A stretch of DNA of 55,029 nt from assembly GCA_003248755.1 (NCBI GenBank), contig QFQW01000015.1, positions 1 to 55,029 of the forward strand, read 5' to 3'. The position numbers were made by a program, and so were the translations under genes. Under the pieces are notes generated by a model. It ran no database searches and was not told where the DNA came from. It saw nothing but the letters and a program-made list of their open reading frames with translations. The DNA is from Chryseobacterium sp. (GTDB lineage Bacteria > Bacteroidota > Bacteroidia > Flavobacteriales > Weeksellaceae). Below, piece after piece: positions 8,807 through 17,496 of the stretch (position 1 is the stretch's first letter; every line of letters begins with the position of its first letter).

Positions 8807-9364
8807 TTAAAACTCTTCCGAGTAATTGTCCTTTATATATTGTTCAACCTTATCTTTTGCATAATGATAATTGGTCTTCAAAGTTCCGACAGACATATCG
8901 AGAATCTTCGAAATCTCCTCGTAAGGCAAATCATCATAATAACGCATATTGAAAACCAGCTTCTGCTTTTCCGGCAATATCTGAATTGCTTTTTGTAAAA
9001 GAATCTGGATTTCTTCCGCATCTTTTCCGGCATTATCAGCGACTAGATTTTGCATATAATATTCAGCATCTTCGTCTGTTTTTTTCATCCGGTTCATTTT
9101 GTTGAGTTGCTGCAAAGATTCGTTGGTTGCAATTCTGTAGAGCCAAGTGTACAATTTGCTATCACTCTTGAACTGGTGAATATTCTGATACGCCTTGATA
9201 AATGTATCCTGCAAAACATCCTGAGCGAGGTCGTGATCCACAATCAGTCGCCTGATATGCCAATAAAGGCGACTCTGGTAGATATCCATCATCGCACGCA
9301 GACCTTTCTCTACAGTTTGAGGTGCAGTTAAAAGCTTTACAATTTCCTCATCCTTGAGCTTCAT
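8807..9364 (-). CDS. RNA polymerase ECF sigma factor
   Basis: 185 residues. Sigma region 2 spans about 25-85, with the core-binding and melting motif DLAQDVLQDTFIKAYQNI at 45-62 and LYTWLYRIATNESL. Region 4 spans about 121-175 (LPEKQKLVFNMRYYDDLPYEEISKILDMS in outline, then the recognition helix VGTLKTNYHYAKDK). Length and domain order match group-4 (ECF) factors. It leads a three-gene operon with a membrane protein and a secreted protein, so it probably responds to an envelope signal. A TAACTTTG -7 element lies 35 bases upstream of the ATG, so basal transcription seems to use the primary sigma factor. Confidence 0.93.
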   Translation of the reverse strand: MKLKDEEIVKLLTAPQTVEKGLRAMMDIYQSRLYWHIRRLIVDHDLAQDVLQDTFIKAYQNIHQFKSDSKLYTWLYRIATNESLQQLNKMNRMKKTDEDAEYYMQNLVADNAGKDAEEIQILLQKAIQILPEKQKLVFNMRYYDDLPYEEISKILDMSVGTLKTNYHYAKDKVEQYIKDNYSEEF

Positions 9365-9399
9365 TCAGATGTTTCGTAGTTTTGATTAAAAAATAAGAC

Positions 9400-9407
9400 C
9401 AAAGTTA
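9400..9407 (-). promoter_or_regulatory. Promoter -7 element of the ECF sigma operon
   Basis: Minus-strand TAACTTTG, a full match to TAnnTTTG, 35 bases before the sigma-factor ATG. No clear -33 element. Confidence 0.5.
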
Positions 9408-9471
9408 AATTATTTTTTGAATTTTCTTTGGATTTATATTAACGCAACTATTTAAAGATTAGTCAAAACTT

Positions 9472-9479
9472 TATCTTTG
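9472..9479 (+). promoter_or_regulatory. Promoter -7 element abutting the DUF2520 gene
   Basis: TATCTTTG followed by only four bases (TTGT) and then the ATG at 9484. The transcript would start at or next to the start codon, which suggests a leaderless mRNA. Confidence 0.6.
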
Positions 9480-9483
9480 TTGT

Positions 9484-10236
9484 ATGAAAACAGTTATCAT
9501 AGGTTCTGGAAATGTTGCTTATCATCTTGCAAAAGCTTTTACTCAAAATAATATCGAAGTTCATCAGATTTTTGGACGGAATGAAATTGAATTAAAAAAA
9601 GTTTCCGAAGAATTTAACATTCCTTTTTCGACGGAGAAATTGGAAGATGCAGATTTTTATTTGATTTCTGTTTCCGATTCTTCGGTTGAAGAAGTTTCAA
9701 AATTAATCAAAAAAGAAGATGCTTTGGTTGCGCATACTTCCGGCTCACTTCCGGTGGAAATTCTGAAAGGCAATTACAGAAAAGCTAGTTTCTATCCTTT
9801 GCAGACTTTCTCGAAAACCAAGAATCTCAATTATTCCAAAATTCCGTTTTTCATTGAGGCTGAAAATCAGACTGATGAAAAATCATTATTTGAATTAGCT
9901 TCTATCATTTCGGATAACGTTGAAACCTCTGATTACGAAAGAAGAAAATACATTCATTTAACCGCAGTTTTTGCCTGTAATTTTGTAAATCATCTTTTTG
10001 CAAGAGCTAAGGAAATATCAGATTCTCAGGATTTACCTTTCGAATATTTCATCCCATTAATTGATGAAACAGTGGAAAAAATCCATCATCTGGAACCAAA
10101 ATCTGCTCAGACAGGTCCTGCTGTGAGAGGCGATGAAAGAATTTTAAAACTCCACGAAGAACTTATAAAAGATGATGAACATTTGAAAATTTATCAACTG
10201 ATGAATGAGTCAATTAAAAAAATGTATAATATTTAG
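9484..10236 (+). CDS. Rossmann-like and DUF2520 domain protein
   Basis: 250 residues. An NAD(P)-binding glycine motif GSGNVA is at residues 7-12 at the end of the first strand, followed by a Rossmann half with VAHTSGSLPVEIL, and a helical C-terminal half (from about 125) with HLTAVFACNFVNHLF and ETVEKIHHLEPKSAQTGPAVRGD. This matches the conserved bacterial family with an F420-oxidoreductase-like N-domain and a DUF2520 C-domain, related to ketopantoate reductase and ProC folds. The substrate is unknown. A TAnnTTTG element four bases upstream supports this ATG and suggests a leaderless message. Confidence 0.85.
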   Translation: MKTVIIGSGNVAYHLAKAFTQNNIEVHQIFGRNEIELKKVSEEFNIPFSTEKLEDADFYLISVSDSSVEEVSKLIKKEDALVAHTSGSLPVEILKGNYRKASFYPLQTFSKTKNLNYSKIPFFIEAENQTDEKSLFELASIISDNVETSDYERRKYIHLTAVFACNFVNHLFARAKEISDSQDLPFEYFIPLIDETVEKIHHLEPKSAQTGPAVRGDERILKLHEELIKDDEHLKIYQLMNESIKKMYNI

Positions 10237-10342
10237 TGTAACATTTTCGAGAATCCTGCACTAATTATTTAGAAACAAGAAAATAAAAATATGAAATTGC
10301 CTCAGCAATTGCATATGACAATTAAAAAAAATAAAAATTCTT

Positions 10343-11242
10343 ATGAAATCTCTCAAAAAATTAGTCATTCTTCCTTTACTATTATTAGGATTAATGATTT
10401 CTGCACAAGAAACTGCCAATCGTTTCTTTTATGAATTAAGCTTCAAGCCAAAAAAAGATTCGGCGAGAATTGACAAAGTAATGGCAACGCTTGATATTGT
10501 GAAAGATAAATCAATCTATCAGGATTTTACCATCACAGCTCAGGATTCTATCATCAAAATGGCGGTGGAAGAAATGCAGAAAAGCAAAACATGGAAAGAC
10601 TTATCGAAAACGATAAAAATGCCAAAATTCGCTTTCAAGATATATAAAATCTATCCTGATATGAAAGAGCAATATGTGGATAGAATTAGCAAAAACCTTT
10701 TCGCTTACGAAGAGACCATAAAATTCGACTGGAAAATCCTTTCTGACAAAGAAAAAATCGGAGAATACAACACTCAAAAAGCAACAACAGAATTCGGTGG
10801 CAGAAAATGGACAGCTTGGTTCTCGACTGACATTCCCTTTCAAGATGGACCTTACAAATTCTACGGATTACCTGGATTAATCGTGAAAATCGAGGATGAG
10901 GGTAAAAATTACTCCTGGTTATTATCCGGAAACAAAACAGTGAAGGATTGGAAAGAGTTTTCCTACGTAGAAGACATCCAGGCCAAGTCCGGCATGACCA
11001 GCAATGAGAAAAAAGTGATCCCGAAAGATAAATTCGATAAAGCTTTTGCCGCTTTCAAACAAGACCCAATGGCAGAATGGCGCGCACAGGTTCCTCAGAA
11101 TATGCTAACGATGAAAATGCCAGGAAGCGATATAACAATTGGAGAAATGATGAAAAATCAGGAAAAAATCGCTAAAGATTTCTTTAATGCCAATGACAAC
11201 CCAATAGAAGTGGTACAAGTCGCAGAGAAAAAGAAAAAATAA
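10343..11242 (+). CDS. GLPGLI family protein
   Basis: 299 residues. A signal peptide ends near residue 21 (LLLLGLMISAQ). The family hallmark GLPGLI is at residues 175-180 in the context GPYKFYGLPGLIVKIED, preceded by KWTAWFSTDIPF. The family is common in Bacteroidota, exported and functionally uncharacterised. The C-terminus is Lys-rich (EKKKK). It is followed by a strong terminator at 11249 and appears to be a single-gene unit; no good TAnnTTTG element is seen before its ATG. Confidence 0.92.
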   Translation: MKSLKKLVILPLLLLGLMISAQETANRFFYELSFKPKKDSARIDKVMATLDIVKDKSIYQDFTITAQDSIIKMAVEEMQKSKTWKDLSKTIKMPKFAFKIYKIYPDMKEQYVDRISKNLFAYEETIKFDWKILSDKEKIGEYNTQKATTEFGGRKWTAWFSTDIPFQDGPYKFYGLPGLIVKIEDEGKNYSWLLSGNKTVKDWKEFSYVEDIQAKSGMTSNEKKVIPKDKFDKAFAAFKQDPMAEWRAQVPQNMLTMKMPGSDITIGEMMKNQEKIAKDFFNANDNPIEVVQVAEKKKK

Positions 11243-11248
11243 ATAACG

Positions 11249-11275
11249 AACCGGAAACTTAATTCCGGTTTTTTT
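11249..11275 (+). terminator. Terminator after the GLPGLI gene
   Basis: Perfect 8-bp stem AACCGGAA / TTCCGGTT with a 6-base loop (ACTTAA) followed by five more T residues. Confidence 0.9.
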
Positions 11276-11312
11276 ATGACCAATCTCTTATTTAGATTAA
11301 TTTGAAATAAGC

Positions 11313-11320
11313 TATCTTTG
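11313..11320 (+). promoter_or_regulatory. Promoter -7 element of the feo operon
   Basis: TATCTTTG, a full match to TAnnTTTG, with TTTA 18 bases upstream as a weak -33 element. It ends 21 bases before the proposed feoA start. I see no Fur-box-like palindrome I would defend. Confidence 0.6.
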
Positions 11321-11341
11321 TAGCTTCAAAAATGATAAGTC

Positions 11342-11596
11342 TTGCAAACAAAACACATCGATAAACTCTGTTGCTTCCCGAAAAACAAAGTCGGGAAAAT
11401 ACTTGGTTACGACAACGAAAATCTACAGATGCCGACGAAAATCATCGAAATGGGATTGCTTCCGGAAACCACTTTCAGAGTACTTTATCAGGCTCCTTTC
11501 GGCGGCCCTCTTTATATAGAATATGGCACGGATAAAACCAGAATCGCACTGAGAGAAGCAGAAGCAAGATTTATTAAAGTAGAAGTTTCGGAATGA
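11342..11596 (+). CDS. feoA: FeoA domain protein, ferrous iron uptake
   Basis: 84 residues from a TTG codon. An in-frame stop lies two codons upstream, so this TTG (or a much later ATG at codon 30 that would remove half the domain) must be used. The small SH3-like FeoA domain shows as IIEMGLLPETTFRVLYQAPFGGP and IEYGTDKTRIALREAEA. FeoA helps the FeoB Fe2+ transporter at the cytoplasmic face. Its stop overlaps the feoB start by 4 bp (ATGA), so the two are translationally coupled. The N-terminal KLCCFPKN has two adjacent Cys, unusual for FeoA and possibly a metal contact. Confidence 0.88.
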   Translation: MQTKHIDKLCCFPKNKVGKILGYDNENLQMPTKIIEMGLLPETTFRVLYQAPFGGPLYIEYGTDKTRIALREAEARFIKVEVSE

Positions 11597-13623
11597 TGCA
11601 GGACAAAAAGCAAAAACAAATTCTATTGGTAGGAAATCCCAACGTCGGGAAATCCACACTTTTCAATATTCTTTGTAACAGAAAACAAAAGACCGGAAAC
11701 TATGCTGGTGTAACTGTTGCCAGCCATTCCGGAAATTATATTTACAAAAATGAAGCTATCGAAGTTATCGATTTGCCTGGTTCTTACAGTATTTACCCAA
11801 CTTCCGAAGACGAAGCCATCTTTTCACGTTATTTGATTCAGGAAGATTATTCTGGTGTTGTTTACATTGCTGACGCCATTAATATGAGAAGAAGTTTGCT
11901 TCTTTTCCAACAGATTCAGGATTTGGGAATCCCTGCGATTTTGGTAGTTAATCAAGTTGATGAGGCCGAAAAACGAGGAATTAAAATTGATATTTCCAAG
12001 CTTTCACAGATTCTGAACATTCCGGTTTTTGAAACCAATGCTAAAAATAATGTTGGCATAGAAACGGTCCGGGAATCGGTTTTTAATAACGAGTTCAAAA
12101 TTTCTGAAACTAATTCTTTCGAAATTCCATTGGAACAAAAATCGTTGGTTTATAAGATTTCATCTAATACATCCGAGAAAAATCTTTATAAAATCTGGAC
12201 ACTTCTAGCCGCAGATACTTATCTTGGAAAAATTGAAAATATCCACGAGATTATTACTCAGGAAGATTCAAAATGCAGTGTCCCAAAACGTTTGCAGATT
12301 ACAGAAACCGTAAGACGTTATCAGAATATTGATAAAATCACTTTCGAAATCACAGAGAAAAAACCTCAGTTAAAAGAACTATTGACTGAAAAACTGGACA
12401 AAGTTCTGGTTCATAAAGTTTGGGGATATCTGATTTTTTTATTGATTCTATTATTGATTTTCCAAAGCGTTTTCTTCCTTGCAGAATATCCGATGACCTG
12501 GATTGAGGATTTCTTCACTTGGTTATCAGAATTTTCGGGAGAACATCTTCCAAAAGGACCAATCAATTCTTTGGTTTCCAGCGGAATTATTCCGGGAATT
12601 GGAGGTATTTTGGTTTTTGCACCACAGATTGGAATTCTTCTCTATTTTCTTTATCTTTTGGAAGATTCTGGTTATATGGCGAGAGTTGTTTTTTTGATGG
12701 ACAGGATGCTGAGACCTTTCGGACTGAACGGAAAAAGTATCGTTCCTTTGGTTTCCGGAACAGCTTGTGCAATTCCGGCGATAATGTCCACCAGAAACAT
12801 TGAAAACGTAAAAGAACGATTAATTACGATTCTTGTAACGCCATTTATGACGTGTTCTGCGAGACTTCCGATTTATAGCATTATTATCGGATTGATTATT
12901 CCTGATGAAAGTTTTTACGGAATCAAATACAGAGCGATTGCATTAATGATAATGTATCTTTTAGGTTTTCTAATGGCTTTGTTATCATCATTTATTTTAA
13001 AAAGTTTTATCAAATCCAAAATCAAAAGTTTCCTGGTAATGGATTTACCAACTTACAAAATGCCTTTGTTCGGATATGATTTCAAACTGGTTTTAGGTAA
13101 AGTTTGGGAATTCATTTCAGGAGCTGGAAAAGTGATTTTTACCGTCAGCATTATTCTTTGGGCTCTGAGCTATTTTGGTCCGTCACAACATAAAGATGAG
13201 ATTTTGGCAACAGAATCTTCACTTGACCATTCCTATCTTGGAAGAATTGGAAGAACTATGGAACCAGCCATTGCTCCACTGGGTTATGACTGGAAAATGG
13301 GAATCGGAATCCTGACGAGTTTTGCAGCGAGAGAGGTTTTCGTTGGAACATTATCAACACTTTATAGTTTGGATGATGAAGCACCCGAAGGAAAATTAAT
13401 AGAGAAAATGAGACTAGATGTAAAACCAAATGGCGACAAAGTCTTCAGTTTTGCAACAGGTGTTTCGATTTTGATTTTCTATGCCTTTGCCATGCAGTGT
13501 ATTTCTACAATTGCTGTTGTTTACAGAGAAACCCGAAGTCTAAAATGGACCATGCTCCAAACTGTGTCGATGACATTATTGGCATACTTTTCGGCATTCA
13601 TTGTTTATCAGATTCTGAAATAG
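11593..13623 (+). CDS. feoB: Ferrous iron transport protein B
   Basis: 676 residues. The N-terminal G-domain has G1 GNPNVGKS at 14-21, G3 DLPG in VIDLPGSYS and G4 NQVD. It is followed by a helical insert and a membrane core with two Gate motifs (LEDSGYMARVVFLMDR and SGTACAIPAIMSTRN; later FISGAGKVIF and FAAREVFVGTL). FeoB imports Fe2+ across the cytoplasmic membrane. Two adjacent ATG codons compete as start; the first overlaps feoA. Length is in the lower part of the usual range and all main motifs are present. A Cys-rich mini-protein follows 31 bp downstream. Confidence 0.96.
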   Translation: MMQDKKQKQILLVGNPNVGKSTLFNILCNRKQKTGNYAGVTVASHSGNYIYKNEAIEVIDLPGSYSIYPTSEDEAIFSRYLIQEDYSGVVYIADAINMRRSLLLFQQIQDLGIPAILVVNQVDEAEKRGIKIDISKLSQILNIPVFETNAKNNVGIETVRESVFNNEFKISETNSFEIPLEQKSLVYKISSNTSEKNLYKIWTLLAADTYLGKIENIHEIITQEDSKCSVPKRLQITETVRRYQNIDKITFEITEKKPQLKELLTEKLDKVLVHKVWGYLIFLLILLLIFQSVFFLAEYPMTWIEDFFTWLSEFSGEHLPKGPINSLVSSGIIPGIGGILVFAPQIGILLYFLYLLEDSGYMARVVFLMDRMLRPFGLNGKSIVPLVSGTACAIPAIMSTRNIENVKERLITILVTPFMTCSARLPIYSIIIGLIIPDESFYGIKYRAIALMIMYLLGFLMALLSSFILKSFIKSKIKSFLVMDLPTYKMPLFGYDFKLVLGKVWEFISGAGKVIFTVSIILWALSYFGPSQHKDEILATESSLDHSYLGRIGRTMEPAIAPLGYDWKMGIGILTSFAAREVFVGTLSTLYSLDDEAPEGKLIEKMRLDVKPNGDKVFSFATGVSILIFYAFAMQCISTIAVVYRETRSLKWTMLQTVSMTLLAYFSAFIVYQILK

Positions 13624-13654
13624 ATTTTACCCCAACCTTAAAGGGAGAAACATT

Positions 13655-13798
13655 ATGGATAATTCATTAACAATACAATATATCATCGCTGGACTGTTGG
13701 TCCTTGCAGCGGTTTATGCAATTGTCAGAAAACTAACAAAAACTTTTTCTAAAAAAAACAAAGGAAAAAACTGCGGTCCGGATTGTGGATGCTCTTAA
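13655..13798 (+). CDS. FeoB-associated Cys-rich membrane mini-protein
   Basis: 47 residues, below usual length cut-offs. One membrane helix (YIIAGLLVLAAVYAIV, about 9-24), a basic stretch (KLTKTFSKKNKGK), and a C-terminal CGPDCGCS with three Cys. This is the layout of the FeoB_associated Cys-rich proteins, which play the FeoC-like third role in many feo operons. Its start lies 31 bp after the feoB stop on the same strand, preceded by AAGGGAGAA, which could act as a ribosome-binding site. Function of the family is unproven; metal binding at the CxxCxC tail is inference. Confidence 0.82.
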   Translation: MDNSLTIQYIIAGLLVLAAVYAIVRKLTKTFSKKNKGKNCGPDCGCS

Positions 13799-13834
13799 TT
13801 AAAAAAAGAGTATTTTAGTTTTAGAAATAAAACC

Positions 13835-14836
13835 ATGATACGGATTCTGTCGATTATTATACTCAATTTTTGCATTTTTACATTTGCACAAAACGACAGC
13901 ATTCAGAATAAAGTTATTTCCTACGATGACAAAATTATTCTTCGCTTGAATCTTGATACAAACATTGATAATTATGTTATTTCTTCCAAGGAATTAGATA
14001 TAAAACCAAGACTAAATCTCAATAATAAAATCAATACCACTTTTGGATTTGATTATAAAATCATCAGTGTGGCGATTTCTTTTGCTCCAGACTTTTTACA
14101 GGGAAATAACAACGACTTGAAAGGAAAAAGCAGTTTTACTAATTACACTTTCAGATTCTTTCCAAAAAATATCATTCAGACGCTTTCTTATAAGAATAGC
14201 AAAGGTTATTATATCAGCAATACTCGGGACTTCGTAAGCAATTGGCAAAAAGGCAAAGACCATTATTTGACTTTTCCGAATCTCAGAATCCAAAGTTTTG
14301 GAGGTTCAACTTCTTATATTTTCAATAAGAATTTTTCGCTCAAAGGAATTTATTATCAAAAAGAATGGCAGGAAACGAGCAGTGGAAGTTTTGTACCGTC
14401 CATTAATTATGAATATGTTCTTTTTTCTGATAATCTGAACTCTATAAAATCCAGAGAACATCAATTGGATTTGAGTTTTGATATTGGTTATCATTATAAT
14501 TACGTTGTTACAAAGCACTTTAATATTGCACCATTTGTCTTTGCAGGATTAGGAAAAAAATGGAGCACTTACAAAGCCAACATCACAAAAGATGAACAAG
14601 AGAAACAAAATTTTTTCACTCAGAGTTTCGGTGCAGGCCTTCATTTAGGCTATAATTCTGAGAACATTTTCTTCGGTTCCAAATTCAATTATTCTGGCAG
14701 TCATTATGATGATAATAGCTCTAATATTATCAATAATAATTTCTATGTTCTTTTATTTTTCGGTTATAGGTTAAACGCTCCTTCGAAAGTAAAAAGGGTC
14801 TATGAAAAAATTCAGGATAAAATACCTGAGCTTTAA
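13835..14836 (+). CDS. Outer-membrane beta-barrel-like protein (DUF4421-like)
   Basis: 333 residues with a signal peptide ending near residue 19 (FCIFTFAQ). The mature part is rich in alternating aromatic strands (for example LDLSFDIGYHYNYVV, FNIAPFVFAGLGKKW, FGAGLHLGYNSENIFFGSK), as expected of an outer-membrane barrel. The early segment KPRLNLNNKINTTFGFDYKIISVAISF recalls the DUF4421 family of Bacteroidota; that match is from memory. It lies 36 bp after the Cys-rich feo mini-gene and could be co-transcribed, but a link to iron is not shown. Confidence 0.6.
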   Translation: MIRILSIIILNFCIFTFAQNDSIQNKVISYDDKIILRLNLDTNIDNYVISSKELDIKPRLNLNNKINTTFGFDYKIISVAISFAPDFLQGNNNDLKGKSSFTNYTFRFFPKNIIQTLSYKNSKGYYISNTRDFVSNWQKGKDHYLTFPNLRIQSFGGSTSYIFNKNFSLKGIYYQKEWQETSSGSFVPSINYEYVLFSDNLNSIKSREHQLDLSFDIGYHYNYVVTKHFNIAPFVFAGLGKKWSTYKANITKDEQEKQNFFTQSFGAGLHLGYNSENIFFGSKFNYSGSHYDDNSSNIINNNFYVLLFFGYRLNAPSKVKRVYEKIQDKIPEL

Positions 14837-14870
14837 TGAAATTTTAAAAATCAAAACGACTTCTTTTTAA

Positions 14871-14878
14871 TACATTTG
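14871..14878 (+). promoter_or_regulatory. Promoter -7 element of glmM
   Basis: TACATTTG, a full match to TAnnTTTG, ending 29 bases before the glmM ATG. No good -33 element is visible. Confidence 0.6.
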
Positions 14879-14907
14879 CATTCGGAAAAACCTTAAAAAT
14901 TTATTAA

Positions 14908-16317
14908 ATGTCATTAATAAAATCAATCTCCGGAATCCGAGGAACTATCGGTGGAAAAGTAAATGATAACCTGACTCCGCTGGATGTGGTAAAATTTGCT
15001 TCGGCATTCGGAACTTGGCTTCAGAATAATAAAAATAAAAAAGATTTAACCTTAGTCATCGGAAGAGACGCCAGAATCTCGGGTCAAATGGTTTCTTCTT
15101 TGGTCACTGCAACTTTGCAAGGTCTTGGAATCAATGTTGTTGATTTAGGACTATCTACAACTCCAACTGTTGAAATCATGGTTCCTGAGCTAAAAGCTGA
15201 CGGTGGAATTATCCTAACTGCTTCTCACAATCCAAAACAATGGAACGCCCTGAAATTACTGAATGACAAAGGTGAATTCATCAGTGGAGAAAACGGTGCA
15301 GAAGTTTTGGCTTTAGCTGAGAATGAAGATTTCAATTATGCCGAAGTGGATGATTTGGGGAAATATGAAACGAGGGATGATGCTTTTGATATTCACATCA
15401 AGCAAATACTTGATTTGAAAATGGTGGATGCAGAAGCTGTTAAATCTAAAAATTTCAAAGTTGTTCTTGACGCCGTTAATTCAACTGGTGGAATCGCAAT
15501 TCCTCTGCTTTTGGAAAAATTGGGTGTTGAAGTTGTGAAATTGTACTGCGAACCAACCGGACATTTCCCGCATAATCCCGAGCCTTTGAAAGAACATCTT
15601 GGAGACATCTGTGAATTGGTTAAAAAAGAAGGCGCAGATTTGGGAATCGTGGTTGACCCGGATGTTGACAGATTGGCTTTGATTGATGAAAAAGGCGAGA
15701 TGTTTGGTGAAGAATACACATTGGTAGCCGTTGCGGATTACCTTCTGAAAAATAAAAATGGCGTGGCAATTTCAAATCTTTCTTCCAGCCGAGCGTTGAG
15801 AGATGTTGCTAAAATTCACAATTCCGAATATTTTGCAAGTGCTGTCGGCGAAGTGAATGTAGTCAACTTAATGAAAGAAAAAAGTGCCGTAATCGGTGGT
15901 GAAGGAAACGGTGGAATCATCTATCCGGATTCGCATTACGGAAGAGATTCTTTGGTTGGAATTGCATTATTCTTGACACATTTAGTCAAAGAAAACAAAA
16001 CAGTTTCTGAACTGAGAGCAGGTTATCCGGCTTATTTTATGGGTAAAAAGAAAATTGAATTAACGCCGGAAATTGATGTTGATGCTTTGCTTGTAAAAGT
16101 TCAGGAAGAATATAAAAATGAAGACATTTCGACTTCGCTCAATGTGACAGAAGTCTCTACTATTGATGGCGTAAAAATTGATTTTGCTGAAAATTGGGTT
16201 CACTTGAGAAAATCTAATACAGAACCGATCATCAGGATTTATACCGAAGCTTTTTCCCAGGAAGAAGCGGATAAACTCGGAGATGATATGATTGCGAAAA
16301 TCAGAAGTCTGATATAA
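14908..16317 (+). CDS. glmM: Phosphoglucosamine mutase
   Basis: 469 residues, four-domain alpha-D-phosphohexomutase. The phosphoserine loop TASHNP is at 104-109 (Ser106), the Mg-binding DPDVD at 250-254, the sugar loop GEGNGG near 331-336, and the phosphate-binding RKSNTEPIIRIYTEA near the C-terminus. In Bacteroidota this form is annotated as GlmM, converting glucosamine-6-P to glucosamine-1-P for UDP-GlcNAc, hence peptidoglycan and LPS. A phosphoglucomutase or phosphomannomutase role cannot be excluded by eye. It has its own -7 element at 14871. Confidence 0.88.
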   Translation: MSLIKSISGIRGTIGGKVNDNLTPLDVVKFASAFGTWLQNNKNKKDLTLVIGRDARISGQMVSSLVTATLQGLGINVVDLGLSTTPTVEIMVPELKADGGIILTASHNPKQWNALKLLNDKGEFISGENGAEVLALAENEDFNYAEVDDLGKYETRDDAFDIHIKQILDLKMVDAEAVKSKNFKVVLDAVNSTGGIAIPLLLEKLGVEVVKLYCEPTGHFPHNPEPLKEHLGDICELVKKEGADLGIVVDPDVDRLALIDEKGEMFGEEYTLVAVADYLLKNKNGVAISNLSSSRALRDVAKIHNSEYFASAVGEVNVVNLMKEKSAVIGGEGNGGIIYPDSHYGRDSLVGIALFLTHLVKENKTVSELRAGYPAYFMGKKKIELTPEIDVDALLVKVQEEYKNEDISTSLNVTEVSTIDGVKIDFAENWVHLRKSNTEPIIRIYTEAFSQEEADKLGDDMIAKIRSLI

Positions 16318-16352
16318 AATATTTTTATTAATTTTAATAAAAATTAAACAAG

Positions 16353-16577
16353 ATGCTTACTCTCAATACAATTCTTGAAGAAATCAAAGATGTTCCAGTA
16401 AACAGACTGGAAGAATTACACTTGTTTATAAAGACTTTGATCTCAAAAAAAGAAACAGCGGATTGGTGGGATGAAATATCGGATGCTGAGAAAGAATCGA
16501 TTGAAGAAGGATTAAAAGATATTGAAGAAGGACGAGTGATTTCTCACGAAGACTTCTTGAAATCTTATGGAAGATGA
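16353..16577 (+). CDS. Antitoxin of a RelE/ParE-type toxin-antitoxin pair
   Basis: 74 residues, acidic and helical. The C-terminal half has the typical toxin-wrapping tail ADWWDEISDAEKESIEEGLKD and then EEGRVISHEDFLKSYGR, shared by many small antitoxins paired with RelE toxins. No clear DNA-binding fold is visible in the N-terminal 40 residues. The stop overlaps the toxin start by 4 bp (ATGA), the usual coupling in these modules. It lies 35 bp downstream of glmM. Confidence 0.78.
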   Translation: MLTLNTILEEIKDVPVNRLEELHLFIKTLISKKETADWWDEISDAEKESIEEGLKDIEEGRVISHEDFLKSYGR

Positions 16578-16858
16578 AAGTCACTTGGACACTGCGAGCA
16601 AAAAAAGAGTTAGACGACACTTGTAATTTTTGGATAAACAAAAACAAATCAAACTTTTATTCTGATAAATTATTGAACGAGACATTAAGAAAAATCAATC
16701 TCATAATAGAAAATCCAACAATTGGACTTGAAAGTAAAAAATCTAAATTGAGAAGGGTTTTAGTTTTAGAAAAATTTTCTCTAATATATAAACTCTCCAA
16801 AAATAATATTCAGATTGTTTCATTTTTTGACAACCGTAGGAATCCCTACGCATTATAA
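16574..16858 (+). CDS. RelE/ParE family toxin
   Basis: 94 residues, basic. The start VTWTLRAKKELDDTCNFW, the middle KINLIIENPTIGLESK and the end VLEKFSLIYKLSKNNIQIVSFFDNRRNP match the RelE/ParE fold: two helices, then strands ending with an Arg-rich C-terminus. Members either cleave mRNA on the ribosome or poison gyrase; this sequence does not tell which. The overlapping upstream gene encodes the antitoxin. Confidence 0.82.
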   Translation: MKVTWTLRAKKELDDTCNFWINKNKSNFYSDKLLNETLRKINLIIENPTIGLESKKSKLRRVLVLEKFSLIYKLSKNNIQIVSFFDNRRNPYAL

Positions 16859-16912
16859 AAACGCGACGCAATAATGCAAAAATCAGAAGCTTGATTTAAA
16901 ATATTAAATCCG

Positions 16913-17488
16913 ATGTTTGAAAAATTAAAACATCAATTTTCTTTGAATGATAAAGAATGGGATGATTTCAAAACCTATTTTGAGCGTATGGAAATTGCTC
17001 CGAAAACCTCTCTTTTGCACGAAGGAGAGGTTTCTTCTTTTGCCTATTTTATCGAAAAAGGAATCGTAAGGGCTTATTATAACAATGATGGCAAAGACCT
17101 TACCTTCCAGTTTTTTAGTGAGGAGAATATGTTTTCTTCTATAGAAAGCTTTAGAAAGAACATCCCGAGTCTTGTCGGTTTTGAAACCATTGAACCTTGC
17201 GTTCTATGGCGAATTCATAAAAATGATGCTGAAAAAATCCTTCAGAAAGCTTTTGAAAATTCAAAAATGAGAACTGTTTTCCTAGACAAGATTTTTGAAA
17301 GAACTTTCAGTTACATGAAGCACTTTTTTTCTTTTATCAAAGATTCTCCTCAACAGCGTTACATCAACCTTTCCAAAAAACATCCGGAAATCATCAAACG
17401 TGTTCCGCAACATTACATTGCTTCTTATCTTGGCATTACAACCGTCCATCTCAGCCGAATCAAAAGTAAAATTCTAAAAGAAAAATAA
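16913..17488 (+). CDS. Crp/Fnr family transcriptional regulator (first copy)
   Basis: 191 residues. The N-terminal cyclic-nucleotide-binding-like barrel spans about 15-125 (SLLHEGEVSSFAYFIEKGIVRAYY in outline, and FSEENMFSS), and the C-terminal winged helix has QHYIASYLGITTVHLSRIKSKI. The Arg of LSRIK aligns with Arg185 of E. coli CRP, while the positions of Arg180-Glu181 are Thr-Val. The cAMP phosphate-binding RxA pocket motif is not evident, so the ligand may not be cAMP. A perfect palindrome GATAACAAATGTTATC lies 8 bp after the stop, upstream of the doxX gene, and is its probable target. Confidence 0.9.
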   Translation: MFEKLKHQFSLNDKEWDDFKTYFERMEIAPKTSLLHEGEVSSFAYFIEKGIVRAYYNNDGKDLTFQFFSEENMFSSIESFRKNIPSLVGFETIEPCVLWRIHKNDAEKILQKAFENSKMRTVFLDKIFERTFSYMKHFFSFIKDSPQQRYINLSKKHPEIIKRVPQHYIASYLGITTVHLSRIKSKILKEK

Positions 17489-17496
17489 TCAAAACT

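Noticed and set aside
10291..10340. Short open frame and AATTGC/GCAATT inverted repeat before the GLPGLI gene
   Set aside because: The frame overlaps the GLPGLI signal-peptide coding region out of frame, and the 6-bp repeat is too short to support a regulatory claim.
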